Of a stretch of 64,000 nucleotides of DNA, positions 7,643 through 16,521 are shown one piece after another. The stretch spans positions 124,001-188,000 of the forward strand of contig NZ_AQPF01000002.1 of the NCBI RefSeq assembly GCF_009846745.1. Direction: 5' to 3'. A program made the position numbers and the translations under genes. Position 1 is the first letter of the stretch; every line of letters begins with the position of its first letter. The stretch comes from Alloalcanivorax xiamenensis. Lineage in GTDB: Bacteria > Pseudomonadota > Gammaproteobacteria > Pseudomonadales > Alcanivoracaceae. Below the pieces are notes generated by a model. The model did not search any database. It was not told the DNA's origin and saw only the letters and a program-made list of their open reading frames with translations.

Positions 7643-8944
7643 TTAATCCTTCTTGATGCGGTATTCGGCGCTGCGCGCGTGAGCGGTCAGACTCTCGCCG
7701 CGAGCCAGAGCGGAAGCAATGCGCCCCAACTCGTTGGCGCCCTCCGGCGAGCAGCCGATCAACGAACTGCGCTTCTGGAAATCGTACACGCCCAGCGGTG
7801 AGGAGAACCGGGCGGTGGCGCTGGTCGGCAGCACGTGATTGGGGCCGGCGCAGTAGTCCCCCAATGCCTCCGGCGTATGACGGCCGAGAAAAATGGCGCC
7901 GGCATGGCGCACCTTGCGCGCCCAGCTCTCGGCATCGTCCATGGACAATTCCAGGTGCTCGGGACTGACGCGATTGACCACGTCCAGGGCCTGATCCAGA
8001 TCCGCCACCTGAATCAGGGCGCCCCGATTGGCCATGGAAGTGCGGATGATGCCTTCCCGCTCCAGGGTCGGCGCCAGGCGATCCATGGCGGCGTCCACCC
8101 GCTTGAGGAATTCCGCGTCCGGGCTGACCAGAATCGACTGCGCTTCCTCGTCGTGTTCGGCCTGGGAAAACAGATCCATGGCGATCCACTCGGGATCGGT
8201 TTTGCCGTCGCACACCACCAGAATCTCGGACGGGCCGGCGATCATGTCGATGCCCACCTTGCCGAATACCTGGCGCTTGGCTTCCGCCACATAAATGTTG
8301 CCAGGCCCGACGATCTTGTCCACCGCCGGCACCGTTTCCGTGCCGTGGGCCAGGGCCGCCACGGCCTGGGCGCCGCCCAGGGAAAAGAAGCGCTCGACGC
8401 CGGCCACCGCCGCCGCCGCCAGCACCACATCGTTCAACTCGCCATCCGGCGCCGGGCTGACCATGACGATCTCGCCCACTCCGGCCACATGGGCCGGCAG
8501 CGCATTCATCAGCACCGAGCTGGGATAGGCGGCCTTGCCGCCGGGCACATAAATGCCGACCCGGTCCAACGGCGTGACTTGCTGACCCAGCAGGGAACCG
8601 TGCTCGTCCCGATACTGCCAGGAGTCCTGCTTCTGCTTTTCGTGGTAGGCGCGCACCCGATCGGCGGCGGCCCGCAGAGCGTCCCGCAGTTCGGCGGGAA
8701 TGCGCTCCAGGGCGGCCAGCAACTGCTCCCGATCCACGGTCAGTTCGGCCATGGACGTCACCTGCCGGCGGTCGAACCGGTTGGTGTACTCGATCACCGC
8801 TTCGTCGCCACGCCGGGCCACATCCCCGAGGATGCCACGCACACGCTCGGCGACTTCCTCGTCGCGTTCGTCCGACCAGGCGGTGAGCGCGGTCAGGCGC
8901 TCGACGAAATCGCTGTCGCCGGCGTCCAGCCAGTTGGTTTTCAT
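7643..8944 (-). CDS. hisD: Histidinol dehydrogenase
   Basis: A 433-residue zinc enzyme that oxidises histidinol to histidine in two NAD-dependent steps, the last reactions of the pathway. Family motifs are intact: YVPGGKAAYPS near residue 130-140, KIVGPGNIYVAEAKR near 210-225, DMIAGPSEILV, the AEHDEEAQS segment and HLELSMDDAE. A GGGAG site 8 bases upstream supports the ATG at 8944. Only 4 bases separate it from the hisG stop, so the two are probably cotranscribed. Confidence 0.96.
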   Translation of the reverse strand: MKTNWLDAGDSDFVERLTALTAWSDERDEEVAERVRGILGDVARRGDEAVIEYTNRFDRRQVTSMAELTVDREQLLAALERIPAELRDALRAAADRVRAYHEKQKQDSWQYRDEHGSLLGQQVTPLDRVGIYVPGGKAAYPSSVLMNALPAHVAGVGEIVMVSPAPDGELNDVVLAAAAVAGVERFFSLGGAQAVAALAHGTETVPAVDKIVGPGNIYVAEAKRQVFGKVGIDMIAGPSEILVVCDGKTDPEWIAMDLFSQAEHDEEAQSILVSPDAEFLKRVDAAMDRLAPTLEREGIIRTSMANRGALIQVADLDQALDVVNRVSPEHLELSMDDAESWARKVRHAGAIFLGRHTPEALGDYCAGPNHVLPTSATARFSSPLGVYDFQKRSSLIGCSPEGANELGRIASALARGESLTAHARSAEYRIKKD

Positions 8945-8948
8945 GTCA

Positions 8949-9593
8949 TTACTCCCGTCGCGCCGCCACCGCTTTCGCCACCTGATCCAGGATCTCCTGA
9001 ATCTGGCCGTGGCGGGTCTTCATGCTGGCCCGGTTGACCACCACCCGGGAAGAAATAGTGGCGATCATTTCAGTGGGTTCAAGGCCATTGGCGCGCAGGG
9101 TGTTGCCGGTATCGACGATGTCCACGATACGGTCCGCCAGCCCCACCAGCGGCGCCAGTTCCATGGCACCGTACAGTTTGATCACCTCCGCCTGGCGGCC
9201 CTGCTGGGCAAAGTAGCTTTTCGCCACATTGACGAACTTGGTCGCCACTCGCAGGCGGCCGCTCACTGGCGGCGCGTCCTTGAGTGCCGCCACCATCAGC
9301 TTGCAGCGGGCGATCTCCAGGTCCAGTGGCTCGAACAGACCGTCCGCGCCGTGCTCCATCAACACGTCCTTGCCGGCCACGCCGATGTCGGCGCCGCCAT
9401 GCTGCACGTAGGGCGGCACGTCGGTGGCGCGAATAACGATGATCTTCACGTCTTCGCGGGTGGTGTCGAAGATCAGTTTGCGCGAGGCGGACGGATCCTC
9501 GGTCATTTCAATGCCCGCCTCTTTCAGCAGAGGCAGCGTGTCTTTGAGGATACGGCCCTTGGAAAGGGCAATGATCAGCGGTTTCTGGCTCAT
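8949..9593 (-). CDS. hisG: ATP phosphoribosyltransferase, short (HisG-S) form
   Basis: Catalyses the committed first step of histidine synthesis from ATP and PRPP. At 214 residues this is the short form that lacks the C-terminal regulatory domain and in known cases needs the HisZ subunit; no hisZ is in the window. Motifs: ALSKGRILKDTLP at the N-terminus, GGADIGVAGKDVL near 67-79, and the PRPP-binding DIVDTGNTLRANGL segment. The ATG at 9593 starts at the family N-terminus; an upstream in-frame start would overlap murA and add 24 foreign residues. Confidence 0.95.
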   Translation of the reverse strand: MSQKPLIIALSKGRILKDTLPLLKEAGIEMTEDPSASRKLIFDTTREDVKIIVIRATDVPPYVQHGGADIGVAGKDVLMEHGADGLFEPLDLEIARCKLMVAALKDAPPVSGRLRVATKFVNVAKSYFAQQGRQAEVIKLYGAMELAPLVGLADRIVDIVDTGNTLRANGLEPTEMIATISSRVVVNRASMKTRHGQIQEILDQVAKAVAARRE

Positions 9594-9603
9594 GGCTTCA
9601 CGG

Positions 9604-10866
9604 TCAGGAGGGGACACGACGAATGGTCGCCCCCAGGGATTGCAGTTTTTCCTCGATGCACTCATAGCCCCGGTCGACGTGGTAGATCCGGTCCACCAGG
9701 GTATCGCCCTTGGCCACCAGGCCGGCGATCACCAGGGAAGCAGAGGCGCGCAGGTCGGTGGCCATCACCGGAGCACCGGTCAGCGACTCGACACCACGAC
9801 AAATGGCGGTATTACCCTGCACTTCGATATGGGCGCCCATGCGATTCAGTTCCTGCACGTGCATGAAGCGGTTCTCGAACACCGTCTCGACGATGGTGCC
9901 GGTGCCTTCGGCCACCGTGTTCATGGCCATGAACTGGGCCTGCATATCGGTGGGCATGGCCGGATAAGGCGCGGTGCGCAGACTGATCGCTTGCGGCCGC
10001 CGGCCCTCCATATCAAGGCTGATCCAGTCCTCCCCCGTTTCGATCAAGGCGCCGGCCTCACGCAGTTTCTGCAACACCGAATCCAGCAGGGCCGGATCGG
10101 TGTTCTTGGTCTTGATCCGGCCACCGGTGATGGCGGCGGCGATCAGGTAGGTGCCGGTCTCGATACGGTCGGAGATCACGTCATGGTGACAGGCGCCCAG
10201 CGAGGCAACCCCTTCCACCACGATGGTATCGGTACCCGCGCCGGTGATCTTGCCACCCATGCGGTTGATGAAATTGGCCAGATCCACCACTTCCGGCTCC
10301 CGCGCGGCATTCTCCAGCACCGTGGTGCCTTCGGCCAGGGCGGCGGCCATCAGCAGGTTCTCGGTGCCGGTCACGGTCACCGTATCCATGACGATGCGGG
10401 CGCCCTTGAGGCGGCCCTGAACCTGGGCGGAGATGTAGCCGTTCATCACCTCGATCTCAGCGCCCATGGCTTCGAGCCCCTTGAGATGAATGTCCACCGG
10501 CCGCGAGCCGATGGCACAACCGCCGGGCAGGGACACCTCGGCGCGACCGAAGTGCGCCACCAACGGTCCCAGTACCAGAATCGAGGCGCGCATGGTTTTC
10601 ACCAGCTCATAGGGCGCGGTGAATTCGCGGATACCGGTGGGGTTCACCGCCACGTTCATGTGGTCATCCAGCACCACATGCACTCCCATCCGGCCAAGCA
10701 GCTCGATCAGGGTAGTGACGTCCTGCAAATGCGGCAGGTTACCTACGGTGACGGTCTCGTCGGCCAGCAAGGTGGCGGCAAGAATCGGCAACGATGAGTT
10801 CTTGGAGCCGGAAATGCGGATCTCGCCGTCCAGGCGCTGTCCACCGGTAATCTTCAGTTTGTCCAT
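9604..10866 (-). CDS. murA: UDP-N-acetylglucosamine 1-carboxyvinyltransferase
   Basis: First committed enzyme of peptidoglycan synthesis; transfers enolpyruvate from PEP to UDP-GlcNAc. 420 residues, the usual length. The catalytic cysteine lies in LPGGCAIGSRPVDIH (Cys117), so a fosfomycin-sensitive type is expected. Other signatures are the N-terminal KNSSLPILAA and PYPAMPTDMQAQFM. It is 51 bases downstream of ibaG and 10 bases upstream of hisG, giving the ibaG-murA-hisG-hisD-hisC arrangement known in pseudomonads. Confidence 0.97.
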   Translation of the reverse strand: MDKLKITGGQRLDGEIRISGSKNSSLPILAATLLADETVTVGNLPHLQDVTTLIELLGRMGVHVVLDDHMNVAVNPTGIREFTAPYELVKTMRASILVLGPLVAHFGRAEVSLPGGCAIGSRPVDIHLKGLEAMGAEIEVMNGYISAQVQGRLKGARIVMDTVTVTGTENLLMAAALAEGTTVLENAAREPEVVDLANFINRMGGKITGAGTDTIVVEGVASLGACHHDVISDRIETGTYLIAAAITGGRIKTKNTDPALLDSVLQKLREAGALIETGEDWISLDMEGRRPQAISLRTAPYPAMPTDMQAQFMAMNTVAEGTGTIVETVFENRFMHVQELNRMGAHIEVQGNTAICRGVESLTGAPVMATDLRASASLVIAGLVAKGDTLVDRIYHVDRGYECIEEKLQSLGATIRRVPS

Positions 10867-10917
10867 GCGGATCTCTTAGAGCCTGTTGATAAAGGCAAAT
10901 GGCGGGCCGCCCGGGGC

Positions 10918-11172
10918 TCAGGCCAACCCCATCTTCTGGGCTTTTTCCCACTCGGCCCGGGTATAGGTCTGGATGCTTACGGCGTGAATGGTGCCGTCGG
11001 CGATTGCCTGGTTAATGCAGCCATAGACCAGTTGCTGCTTTTTCACCGGCATCAGGCCTTCGAAGGCATCGGACACCACGCGGATCAGGAAGCGGTCACC
11101 GCCGCCGTCCACCGCCACCTCGGCATCGTCGAAGCCGGCTTCCACCAGCGCCTTCACGTCTTCCGGATTCAT
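10918..11172 (-). CDS. ibaG: BolA-family protein IbaG
   Basis: An 84-residue BolA-like protein; members of this branch (IbaG/YrbA) bind [2Fe-2S] clusters with monothiol glutaredoxins and have been linked to acid stress and envelope integrity. The core GDRFLIRVVSDAFEGL, followed by KKQQLVYGCINQAI and GTIHAVSIQTY, covers the whole fold. A strong GAGGAG ribosome site precedes the ATG. It sits between mlaC and murA, as in other gammaproteobacteria, but without mlaB in between. Confidence 0.92.
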   Translation of the reverse strand: MNPEDVKALVEAGFDDAEVAVDGGGDRFLIRVVSDAFEGLMPVKKQQLVYGCINQAIADGTIHAVSIQTYTRAEWEKAQKMGLA

Positions 11173-11268
11173 GGGAGCTCCTCATTCGAATGAACCGGCA
11201 ATAATACGCGACGGCGCGGGGCCTTGCCATGCCGGCCCCGCGGCGGTAGACAATCAGAAAGGCGGGAA

Positions 11269-11913
11269 TCAGTTGACGTTGGCCTTGTTCTCGACCTCGT
11301 CGGCCACATCGGCGGCGGACCAGTTGGCGATGACCGTGTCCATATCATTGTGCTGTTGCATGGACTGGGCGAACTGCTGCTTGTAGACCTGGCTCAGATC
11401 AAGCCCATTGACATAAACATTGACCACACGCCACTGGCCACCGTCCAGGAACAGGGTAAAGAAGATCGGCACCACCTGGCCTGAGTTGGTGGAGAACTCC
11501 ATGCGCACGCGCGCATAGTTGCCACGGCGGTCTTCCTCGCGCAAAGGCAGGACTTTCATCTTCTGGCCGTCGTACAGTGTTACCCCGGAGGCGTAAGTGT
11601 TCACCAGACTGTTCTCGAACACCTCCAGGAAACGGTACTTCTGATCCCGGGAGGCCTGGTCGAAATAATCCCCCATCACCACTCGGGTAATCCGCTTGAA
11701 GTCCACCAGATCGCCCAGTTCCTCGCGCACCAGTTCGCGGGCGTACTGGGGGTCGTTGTTGAGCTTCTGGCGCTCCCCATCGATGCGCTTGGTCATGCGC
11801 TCGACAGTTTGCTCCACCAATTTGCGCGGATCCTGCTCCGCTTGCGCCAGGCTGGCGGTCAACAGCAGCAACAAGGCCGCCATCATGGAAAACAGTTGTT
11901 TAGGATAAGTCAT
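11269..11913 (-). CDS. mlaC: MlaC/Ttg2D phospholipid-transport periplasmic protein
   Basis: A 214-residue periplasmic lipid shuttle of the Tol_Tol_Ttg2 family that carries phospholipids between the outer-membrane MlaA complex and the inner-membrane MlaFEDB transporter. It has a signal peptide (about 1-25, ending AQA), the RKLVEQTVERM helix and the family core (VDFKRITRVVMGDYF, YASGVTLYDGQ, WRVVNVYVNGLDLSQVYKQQF). It is first in its transcription unit: the divergent antiporter starts only 130 bases upstream, so mlaF, mlaE and mlaD are not in their usual place, and the 96-base gap to ibaG leaves no room for mlaB. Confidence 0.93.
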   Translation of the reverse strand: MTYPKQLFSMMAALLLLLTASLAQAEQDPRKLVEQTVERMTKRIDGERQKLNNDPQYARELVREELGDLVDFKRITRVVMGDYFDQASRDQKYRFLEVFENSLVNTYASGVTLYDGQKMKVLPLREEDRRGNYARVRMEFSTNSGQVVPIFFTLFLDGGQWRVVNVYVNGLDLSQVYKQQFAQSMQQHNDMDTVIANWSAADVADEVENKANVN

Positions 11914-12043
11914 GCGCTCGCTCCCTGGTCATTCGGTGATCCGGCATTGATGGTCCCGGCAAACTCACCGCATCCTACACGCGCGGGTTCCGCGCGCGCC
12001 ACGGCTCTTGCTCGATTTGACGGCTTTTGACAACGGAGGTTCC

Positions 12044-12997
12044 ATGCTTACTGCCCTTTTGGCCAGCCTGATCGCCCTGGCAGTACTTTCCTGGAGCGCC
12101 GACCGTTTTGTCACCGGCGCCGCCGGCCTGGCCCAGGCTTTCGGGCTGTCCCGGGCACTGGTGGGTCTGACGCTGGTCGCCTTCGGCACCTCGGCGCCGG
12201 AAGTCCTGGTCTCCGCCACCGCCGCCCTGAGCGGAAGTTCCGCCCTTGGCGTGGCCAATGCGCTGGGTTCAAACATCGCCAATCTGGGACTGGTGCTCGC
12301 ACTGACTCTGCTGTGGCGCCCCGTGCCCTGCCCCGACCACAGCCGCCGGCAGGTGCTGAGCGCTTGCTTGCTGGTCACGGCCCTGGCCGGAGTGGTGCTG
12401 ATCGACGGCCACCTGACCCGCACCGACGGCGTGGTCCTGCTCCTTGGCCTGGCGACGCTGGCACTGATAACGTGGCACCGCAAAACATCACCACCACAGC
12501 CGCCACCGTCACAACGGGATCGGAGCCGGCGTCACGACTTGCTGCTGTTTCTTGGTGGTTTGGTGCTGCTTCTGATCAGCGCCCGGACACTGGTCTGGGG
12601 CGCCACGGAAGTAGCCCGGCAGATGGATGTCGGCGAAGCCCTGATCGGCCTGACCCTGGTGGCGCTTGGCACCAGCCTGCCGGAACTGGCCACCTGCCTG
12701 GCGGCCACCCGTCGCGGGCACGGCGATCTGGCCCTGGGCAATGTGCTCGGCTCCAACATTCTCAATTTGCTGATGGTACTGCCGATGCCCGCCCTGCTTG
12801 GCCCCGGCGCACTGGCCGATCCCGCTCTGCTGGATCGCGACTACACGACACTGGTACTGCTGACCCTGATCATGACCTTCGGCATGGCGCTGGCGGTGCG
12901 CCGCCCTCTGGGGCGTGGCACCGGTCTGGCACTGTTCGGCGGATACGCGGTCTATTTGACGGTGCTCTGGCGCAGCCTGATGGATGCCGGTGTATAA
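12044..12997 (+). CDS. Calcium/sodium antiporter, YrbG-like CaCA family
   Basis: A 317-residue inner-membrane protein with about ten hydrophobic segments in two homologous halves. Each half has the alpha-repeat of the calcium:cation antiporter superfamily: ALVGLTLVAFGTSAPEVLVS with ALGSNIANLGLVL in the first, and ALIGLTLVALGTSLPELATC with VLGSNILNLLMVL in the second. E. coli YrbG is the nearest named relative. A GGAGG ribosome site at 12035-12039 fixes the ATG at 12044. In E. coli yrbG also heads the kdsD-kdsC-lpt run, opposite to the mla genes. Confidence 0.9.
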   Translation: MLTALLASLIALAVLSWSADRFVTGAAGLAQAFGLSRALVGLTLVAFGTSAPEVLVSATAALSGSSALGVANALGSNIANLGLVLALTLLWRPVPCPDHSRRQVLSACLLVTALAGVVLIDGHLTRTDGVVLLLGLATLALITWHRKTSPPQPPPSQRDRSRRHDLLLFLGGLVLLLISARTLVWGATEVARQMDVGEALIGLTLVALGTSLPELATCLAATRRGHGDLALGNVLGSNILNLLMVLPMPALLGPGALADPALLDRDYTTLVLLTLIMTFGMALAVRRPLGRGTGLALFGGYAVYLTVLWRSLMDAGV

Positions 12998-12998
12998 T
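12993..12998 (+). promoter_or_regulatory. Candidate -10 box upstream of kdsD
   Basis: TATAAT overlaps the end of the antiporter gene, 70 bases before the kdsD start. No convincing -35 hexamer lies 16-18 bases upstream; TTGACG at 12956-12961 is too far (31 bases). It may give kdsD and the lpt genes a start point independent of the antiporter. Confidence 0.3.
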
Positions 12999-13068
12999 CG
13001 GCGGCTTCATCAGGCTCCGCCGACAAATCCTGGCAGCGGACCGGGCCGCGACCGTGAAGGGAGATTCC

Positions 13069-14037
13069 ATGCCTTACAACTTCATCGCCACCGCGCGCCG
13101 TGTACTGGACGAGGAAGCCCAGGCGGTGGCCGCGCTCAGTGCGCGCGTGGATAAGGATTTCGAAAACGCCTGCGAGCGCCTGCTCGCCTGCACCGGTCGC
13201 ATCATCGTCACCGGCATGGGCAAAAGTGGCCATATCGGCACCAAGCTGGCGGCCACCCTGGCCAGCACTGGCAGCCCGTCGTTTTTCGTGCATCCGGGCG
13301 AAGCATCCCATGGCGATCTGGGCATGATCACCAGTGAAGACGTGGTGCTGGCACTCTCCAACTCCGGCGAGACCCAGGAAGTGCTGACCATCATCCCGGT
13401 GATCAAGCGCAAAGGCAGCGGGCTGATCAGCATGACCGGCCGCCCGGAATCCTCCCTGGCCCAGTTATCCGATGTTCATTTGAACGTGGCGGTTAAGGAA
13501 GAGGCCTGCCCGCACAATCTGGCGCCCACCTCCTCCACCACCGCCGCTCTTGCCATGGGCGATGCCCTGGCCATAGCGCTGCTGGAGGCGCGCGGGTTCA
13601 CCCCGGAGGATTTCGCCCTCAGCCATCCCGGCGGCAGCCTGGGACGCCGGTTGCTGCTCAAAGTGGACGATGTCATGCACGGCGAGGAACAGTTGCCGGT
13701 GGTCAACGCCAGCACCCCACTGACCGATGCGCTGCTGGAAATGACCCGCAAGGGCCTGGGCATGACCACGGTGGTGAACGACGACGGCAAACTGATTGGC
13801 ATCTTTACCGATGGCGATCTGCGCCGCACTCTGGAGAAAGGCGTCGATGTCCGTGTCGCCGGCATTCGCGACGTCATGTCACCACGCCCGGTCACCATCC
13901 AGCCTGGCCGTCTGGCGGCGGAGGCATTGCAACTGATGGAGACGCGCAAGGTGAACGGTCTGATCATTTGTGATGACCAGCAGCGTCCGATCGGCGCACT
14001 CAACACCCAGGATCTGCTGCGCGCGGGGGTAATGTAA
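13069..14037 (+). CDS. kdsD: D-arabinose 5-phosphate isomerase
   Basis: Interconverts ribulose 5-phosphate and arabinose 5-phosphate, first step of Kdo synthesis for lipopolysaccharide. 322 residues: an N-terminal SIS sugar-isomerase domain (about 40-175; TGMGKSGHIGTKLAATLAST and ALSNSGETQEV) followed by two CBS domains (about 205-320; MHGEEQLPVV, GIFTDGDLRRTLE, MSPRPVTI). The ATG at 13069 follows a GGGAGA ribosome site; longer in-frame upstream sequence is out-of-frame antiporter coding. The stop overlaps the kdsC start by one base. Confidence 0.95.
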   Translation: MPYNFIATARRVLDEEAQAVAALSARVDKDFENACERLLACTGRIIVTGMGKSGHIGTKLAATLASTGSPSFFVHPGEASHGDLGMITSEDVVLALSNSGETQEVLTIIPVIKRKGSGLISMTGRPESSLAQLSDVHLNVAVKEEACPHNLAPTSSTTAALAMGDALAIALLEARGFTPEDFALSHPGGSLGRRLLLKVDDVMHGEEQLPVVNASTPLTDALLEMTRKGLGMTTVVNDDGKLIGIFTDGDLRRTLEKGVDVRVAGIRDVMSPRPVTIQPGRLAAEALQLMETRKVNGLIICDDQQRPIGALNTQDLLRAGVM

Positions 14038-14522
14038 TGACGCTCGGGGTAAAACCGGAACAGGCTCTGCGCCTGCGCCTGATGGCTTTCGACGTGGATG
14101 GCGTGATGACCGATGGCCGCCTCTATTACGGTCCGGATGGCGAGATACTGAAAACCTTCAGCACCCTGGATGGCCATGGGCTGAAAAAACTGGCGGCCAG
14201 TGGCGTGACCCTGGCCATCATCACCGGCCGCGACTCCGCCATGGTGGCCCGCCGCGCCCGGGACCTGGGCATCAAGCACGTGATCCAGGGCCGCGAGGAC
14301 AAAGGCGTGGCCCTGTCCGCGCTGGCACAACAGCTCGGCCTGAGCGCCGCCGAGATCGGTTACATGGGCGACGATGAACCCGACGTGCCGGCACTGGAAT
14401 GGGCCGGACTGGGCTTCGCCCCGGCCAACGCCCACGCGGTGGCCCGCACCGAAGCCCGTGGTGGCGAAGGGGCGGTGCGGGAAGTGTGTGACAGCCTGCT
14501 GCGACTGCGGGAGGGGCAGTGA
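14037..14522 (+). CDS. kdsC: 3-deoxy-D-manno-octulosonate 8-phosphate phosphatase
   Basis: HAD-superfamily (C0-type, no cap) phosphatase that releases Kdo from Kdo 8-phosphate. 161 residues. HAD motif I is DVDGVMTDGRLYYG (about 19-32), motif II lies in AIITGRDS, and motif IV in YMGDDEPDVPAL. Reading frames of kdsD, kdsC and lptC overlap by 1 and 4 bases, indicating translational coupling across the Kdo/LPS-export genes. Confidence 0.95.
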   Translation: MTLGVKPEQALRLRLMAFDVDGVMTDGRLYYGPDGEILKTFSTLDGHGLKKLAASGVTLAIITGRDSAMVARRARDLGIKHVIQGREDKGVALSALAQQLGLSAAEIGYMGDDEPDVPALEWAGLGFAPANAHAVARTEARGGEGAVREVCDSLLRLREGQ

Positions 14523-15076
14523 GACGGCCCGGCCTGCTCAGCGCCAGCGGCGTCATTCTGCTGGGATTGATCGTGATGATGACGCTGCATGAGTGGGGCA
14601 ACCCGCTGGAGGGCGACAACGAAGCGTTCCTCAGCGCGCCGGCCATCACCGCCGAAAACATCGTTGCCCGCCAGTTCAATCGCGACAGCGGCGAGGTGGA
14701 ATACCGGCTTCTCGCCGACAACCTGGAACAATACGAACGTGAAGCGCTGACGCTGCTCACCGGCCCGGACCTGAGTCTGAACAACGGCAACAACCAGTGG
14801 ACCATCCAGGCGGACAATGGTGAAGTACGCGACAACGGTGACCTGATCGTGTTCGAAAACAATGTCGAGGCGGTCAGCAAGAACAACGGCGTCACCCTCG
14901 ACACCCGGGAGCTGCACTACCTGAGCCGCGATCGCCAGGTTTCCGCCCCGGACACCGTCACCATGCGACACAGCGAAGGCAGCACCCGGGCGGGCAGCAT
15001 GGACGCGGATCTGGATACCGGGCGCATGACTCTCAAGCAAGGAGTAGTAAGTGAATTCAAAGGACCCAAGCCCTAA
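14519..15076 (+). CDS. lptC: LPS export protein LptC
   Basis: Bitopic inner-membrane subunit of the LptB2FGC extractor; receives LPS and passes it to LptA. 185 residues with one N-terminal membrane segment (about 8-24) and a periplasmic beta-jellyroll rich in short strands (NIVARQFNRDSGEVEYRL, VIFENNVEAVSKNNG-like pattern). It starts with GTG overlapping the kdsC stop by 4 bases. The 3' end overlaps lptA by 26 bases. Confidence 0.9.
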   Translation: MRRPGLLSASGVILLGLIVMMTLHEWGNPLEGDNEAFLSAPAITAENIVARQFNRDSGEVEYRLLADNLEQYEREALTLLTGPDLSLNNGNNQWTIQADNGEVRDNGDLIVFENNVEAVSKNNGVTLDTRELHYLSRDRQVSAPDTVTMRHSEGSTRAGSMDADLDTGRMTLKQGVVSEFKGPKP

Positions 15077-15704
15077 CGGTCCGGTGCACGGCCCACTGCG
15101 CCGCCTGCGCGTGGTCATGGCCGCCGCCCTCCTGGTCCCGGCACTGGCCGTGGCCCAGTCCGGCGCCGAAGGCCCGGTGGAGGTCAGTGCCAACCAGGCC
15201 GTGTTCGAACGGGACGCCGGCACTGGCGTATACCGGGGCGACGCCGAACTGATTCAGGGCAACCGCAAACTCAACGCCGACGTCTTGCGCCTGTTCACCG
15301 AGAATGAGCAACTGGTGCGAGTGGAAGCCACCGGCAGTCCAGTGCGCATGCGCGAAGGCAAGGACCTGAACGCCCACGCCGACAAGCTGGTTTACGACCT
15401 CAAACGCCGCCGCCTGATCCTCACTGGCAACGCCTATGTGCAGCATCAGGGCAATACCTTCGAGGGCGCACGGGTGGAATACGACCTCAACTCCCGGCGC
15501 ATGGACGCCAGCAGCGAGGGCGACAAACGGGTGCGGCTGGTGATTCCGGCCACGAACGCCTCCCAGGCACAGAATGGCGACGACGAAACGTCGCAAAGCA
15601 AGCAGACCGGCCAGGATCAGGGCGATGACAATACCCAATCGCCCACCAGCGAAACCCCGGCCTCCACGCCGGCGAGCCCCCCCAGCAACACGGAGAGCCC
15701 CTGA
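15051..15704 (+). CDS. lptA: LPS transport periplasmic bridge protein LptA
   Basis: Periplasmic jellyroll protein that forms the LPS bridge between LptC and LptD. 217 residues: signal peptide (about 18-36), then OstA/LptA repeats (VEVSANQAVFERDAGTGVYRG, ELIQGNRKLNADVLRL, ARVEYDLNSRRM). The last 45 residues are a Gln/Ser/Thr/Pro-rich low-complexity tail absent from the roughly 185-residue E. coli protein. The start is GTG at 15051, inside lptC; an SD-like AAGGAG precedes it (in caagcaaggagtagtaa). Confidence 0.92.
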   Translation: MNSKDPSPNGPVHGPLRRLRVVMAAALLVPALAVAQSGAEGPVEVSANQAVFERDAGTGVYRGDAELIQGNRKLNADVLRLFTENEQLVRVEATGSPVRMREGKDLNAHADKLVYDLKRRRLILTGNAYVQHQGNTFEGARVEYDLNSRRMDASSEGDKRVRLVIPATNASQAQNGDDETSQSKQTGQDQGDDNTQSPTSETPASTPASPPSNTESP

Positions 15705-15706
15705 CC

Positions 15707-16432
15707 ATGGCGAAACTGAATGCCCGCCAACTGGCCAAAAGCTACAAGGGGCGCCGGGTCATCGAGGACGTCTCCCTGGAGGTGGAAGCGGGCCAGATCG
15801 TCGGCCTGCTGGGCCCAAACGGTGCCGGCAAGACTACCTGTTTCTATATGATCGTCGGGCTGGTGGAAGCGGACGCCGGGCGCATCGAGATCAATGGTGA
15901 GGACATCACCCACCTGCCCATGCACGGACGCGCCAAGCGTGGCATCGGCTATCTGCCCCAGGAGGCGAGCATCTTCCGCCGCCTGACCGTCGAGCAGAAC
16001 ATCATGGCGATCCTCGAAACCCGCAAGGAACTGAGCAAAACCGAGCGCGAGCAGGAACTGAACAACCTGCTCGAGGAATTTCACATTACCCATATCCGCG
16101 ACAGCATGGGCATGAGCCTGTCCGGCGGTGAGCGGCGGCGGGCGGAAATCGCCCGTGGCCTGGCCACGGACCCGGCGTTCATTTTGCTGGATGAGCCGTT
16201 CGCCGGGGTGGACCCGATCTCGGTGAATGACATCAAGGGCATTATCCGCCACCTCAAGGATCGCGGCATCGGCGTGCTGATCACCGACCACAACGTGCGC
16301 GAAACGCTGGATATCTGTGATACCGCCTATATCTGCAGCGCCGGCCACATCATCGCCGAGGGCGATTCCCAGACCATCCTCGGCAACCAGCAGGTCCGCG
16401 ACGTCTATCTGGGTGCGGACTTCCGGCTTTGA
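15707..16432 (+). CDS. lptB: LPS export ABC transporter ATPase LptB
   Basis: Cytoplasmic ATPase that powers extraction of LPS by LptFG. 241 residues with Walker A GPNGAGKTT (about 37-45), Q-loop YLPQEASIFRRL, signature LSGGERRRAEIARGL and Walker B FILLDEPFAGVDP followed by the H-loop ITDHNVRETL. Two bases separate it from lptA. It precedes rpoN, as in E. coli and Pseudomonas. Confidence 0.97.
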   Translation: MAKLNARQLAKSYKGRRVIEDVSLEVEAGQIVGLLGPNGAGKTTCFYMIVGLVEADAGRIEINGEDITHLPMHGRAKRGIGYLPQEASIFRRLTVEQNIMAILETRKELSKTEREQELNNLLEEFHITHIRDSMGMSLSGGERRRAEIARGLATDPAFILLDEPFAGVDPISVNDIKGIIRHLKDRGIGVLITDHNVRETLDICDTAYICSAGHIIAEGDSQTILGNQQVRDVYLGADFRL

Positions 16433-16521
16433 CTTATCAGGAGAACCGCTGGCGCCCCATAAATTGCTGGCACGCTTACACGCAACACGCTGGCACGCCA
16501 AGTCCAAGACCTGAAAATGTC

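Noticed and set aside
12956..12998. TTGACG/TATAAT pair upstream of kdsD as a complete promoter
   Set aside because: The spacing is 31 bases, far too long for sigma-70; only the -10 box was kept as a weak call.
12313..13068. Upstream in-frame extension of kdsD by 252 codons
   Set aside because: It lies over the antiporter in another frame and gives no family-like sequence; the ATG at 13069 has a ribosome site and starts at the conserved N-terminus.
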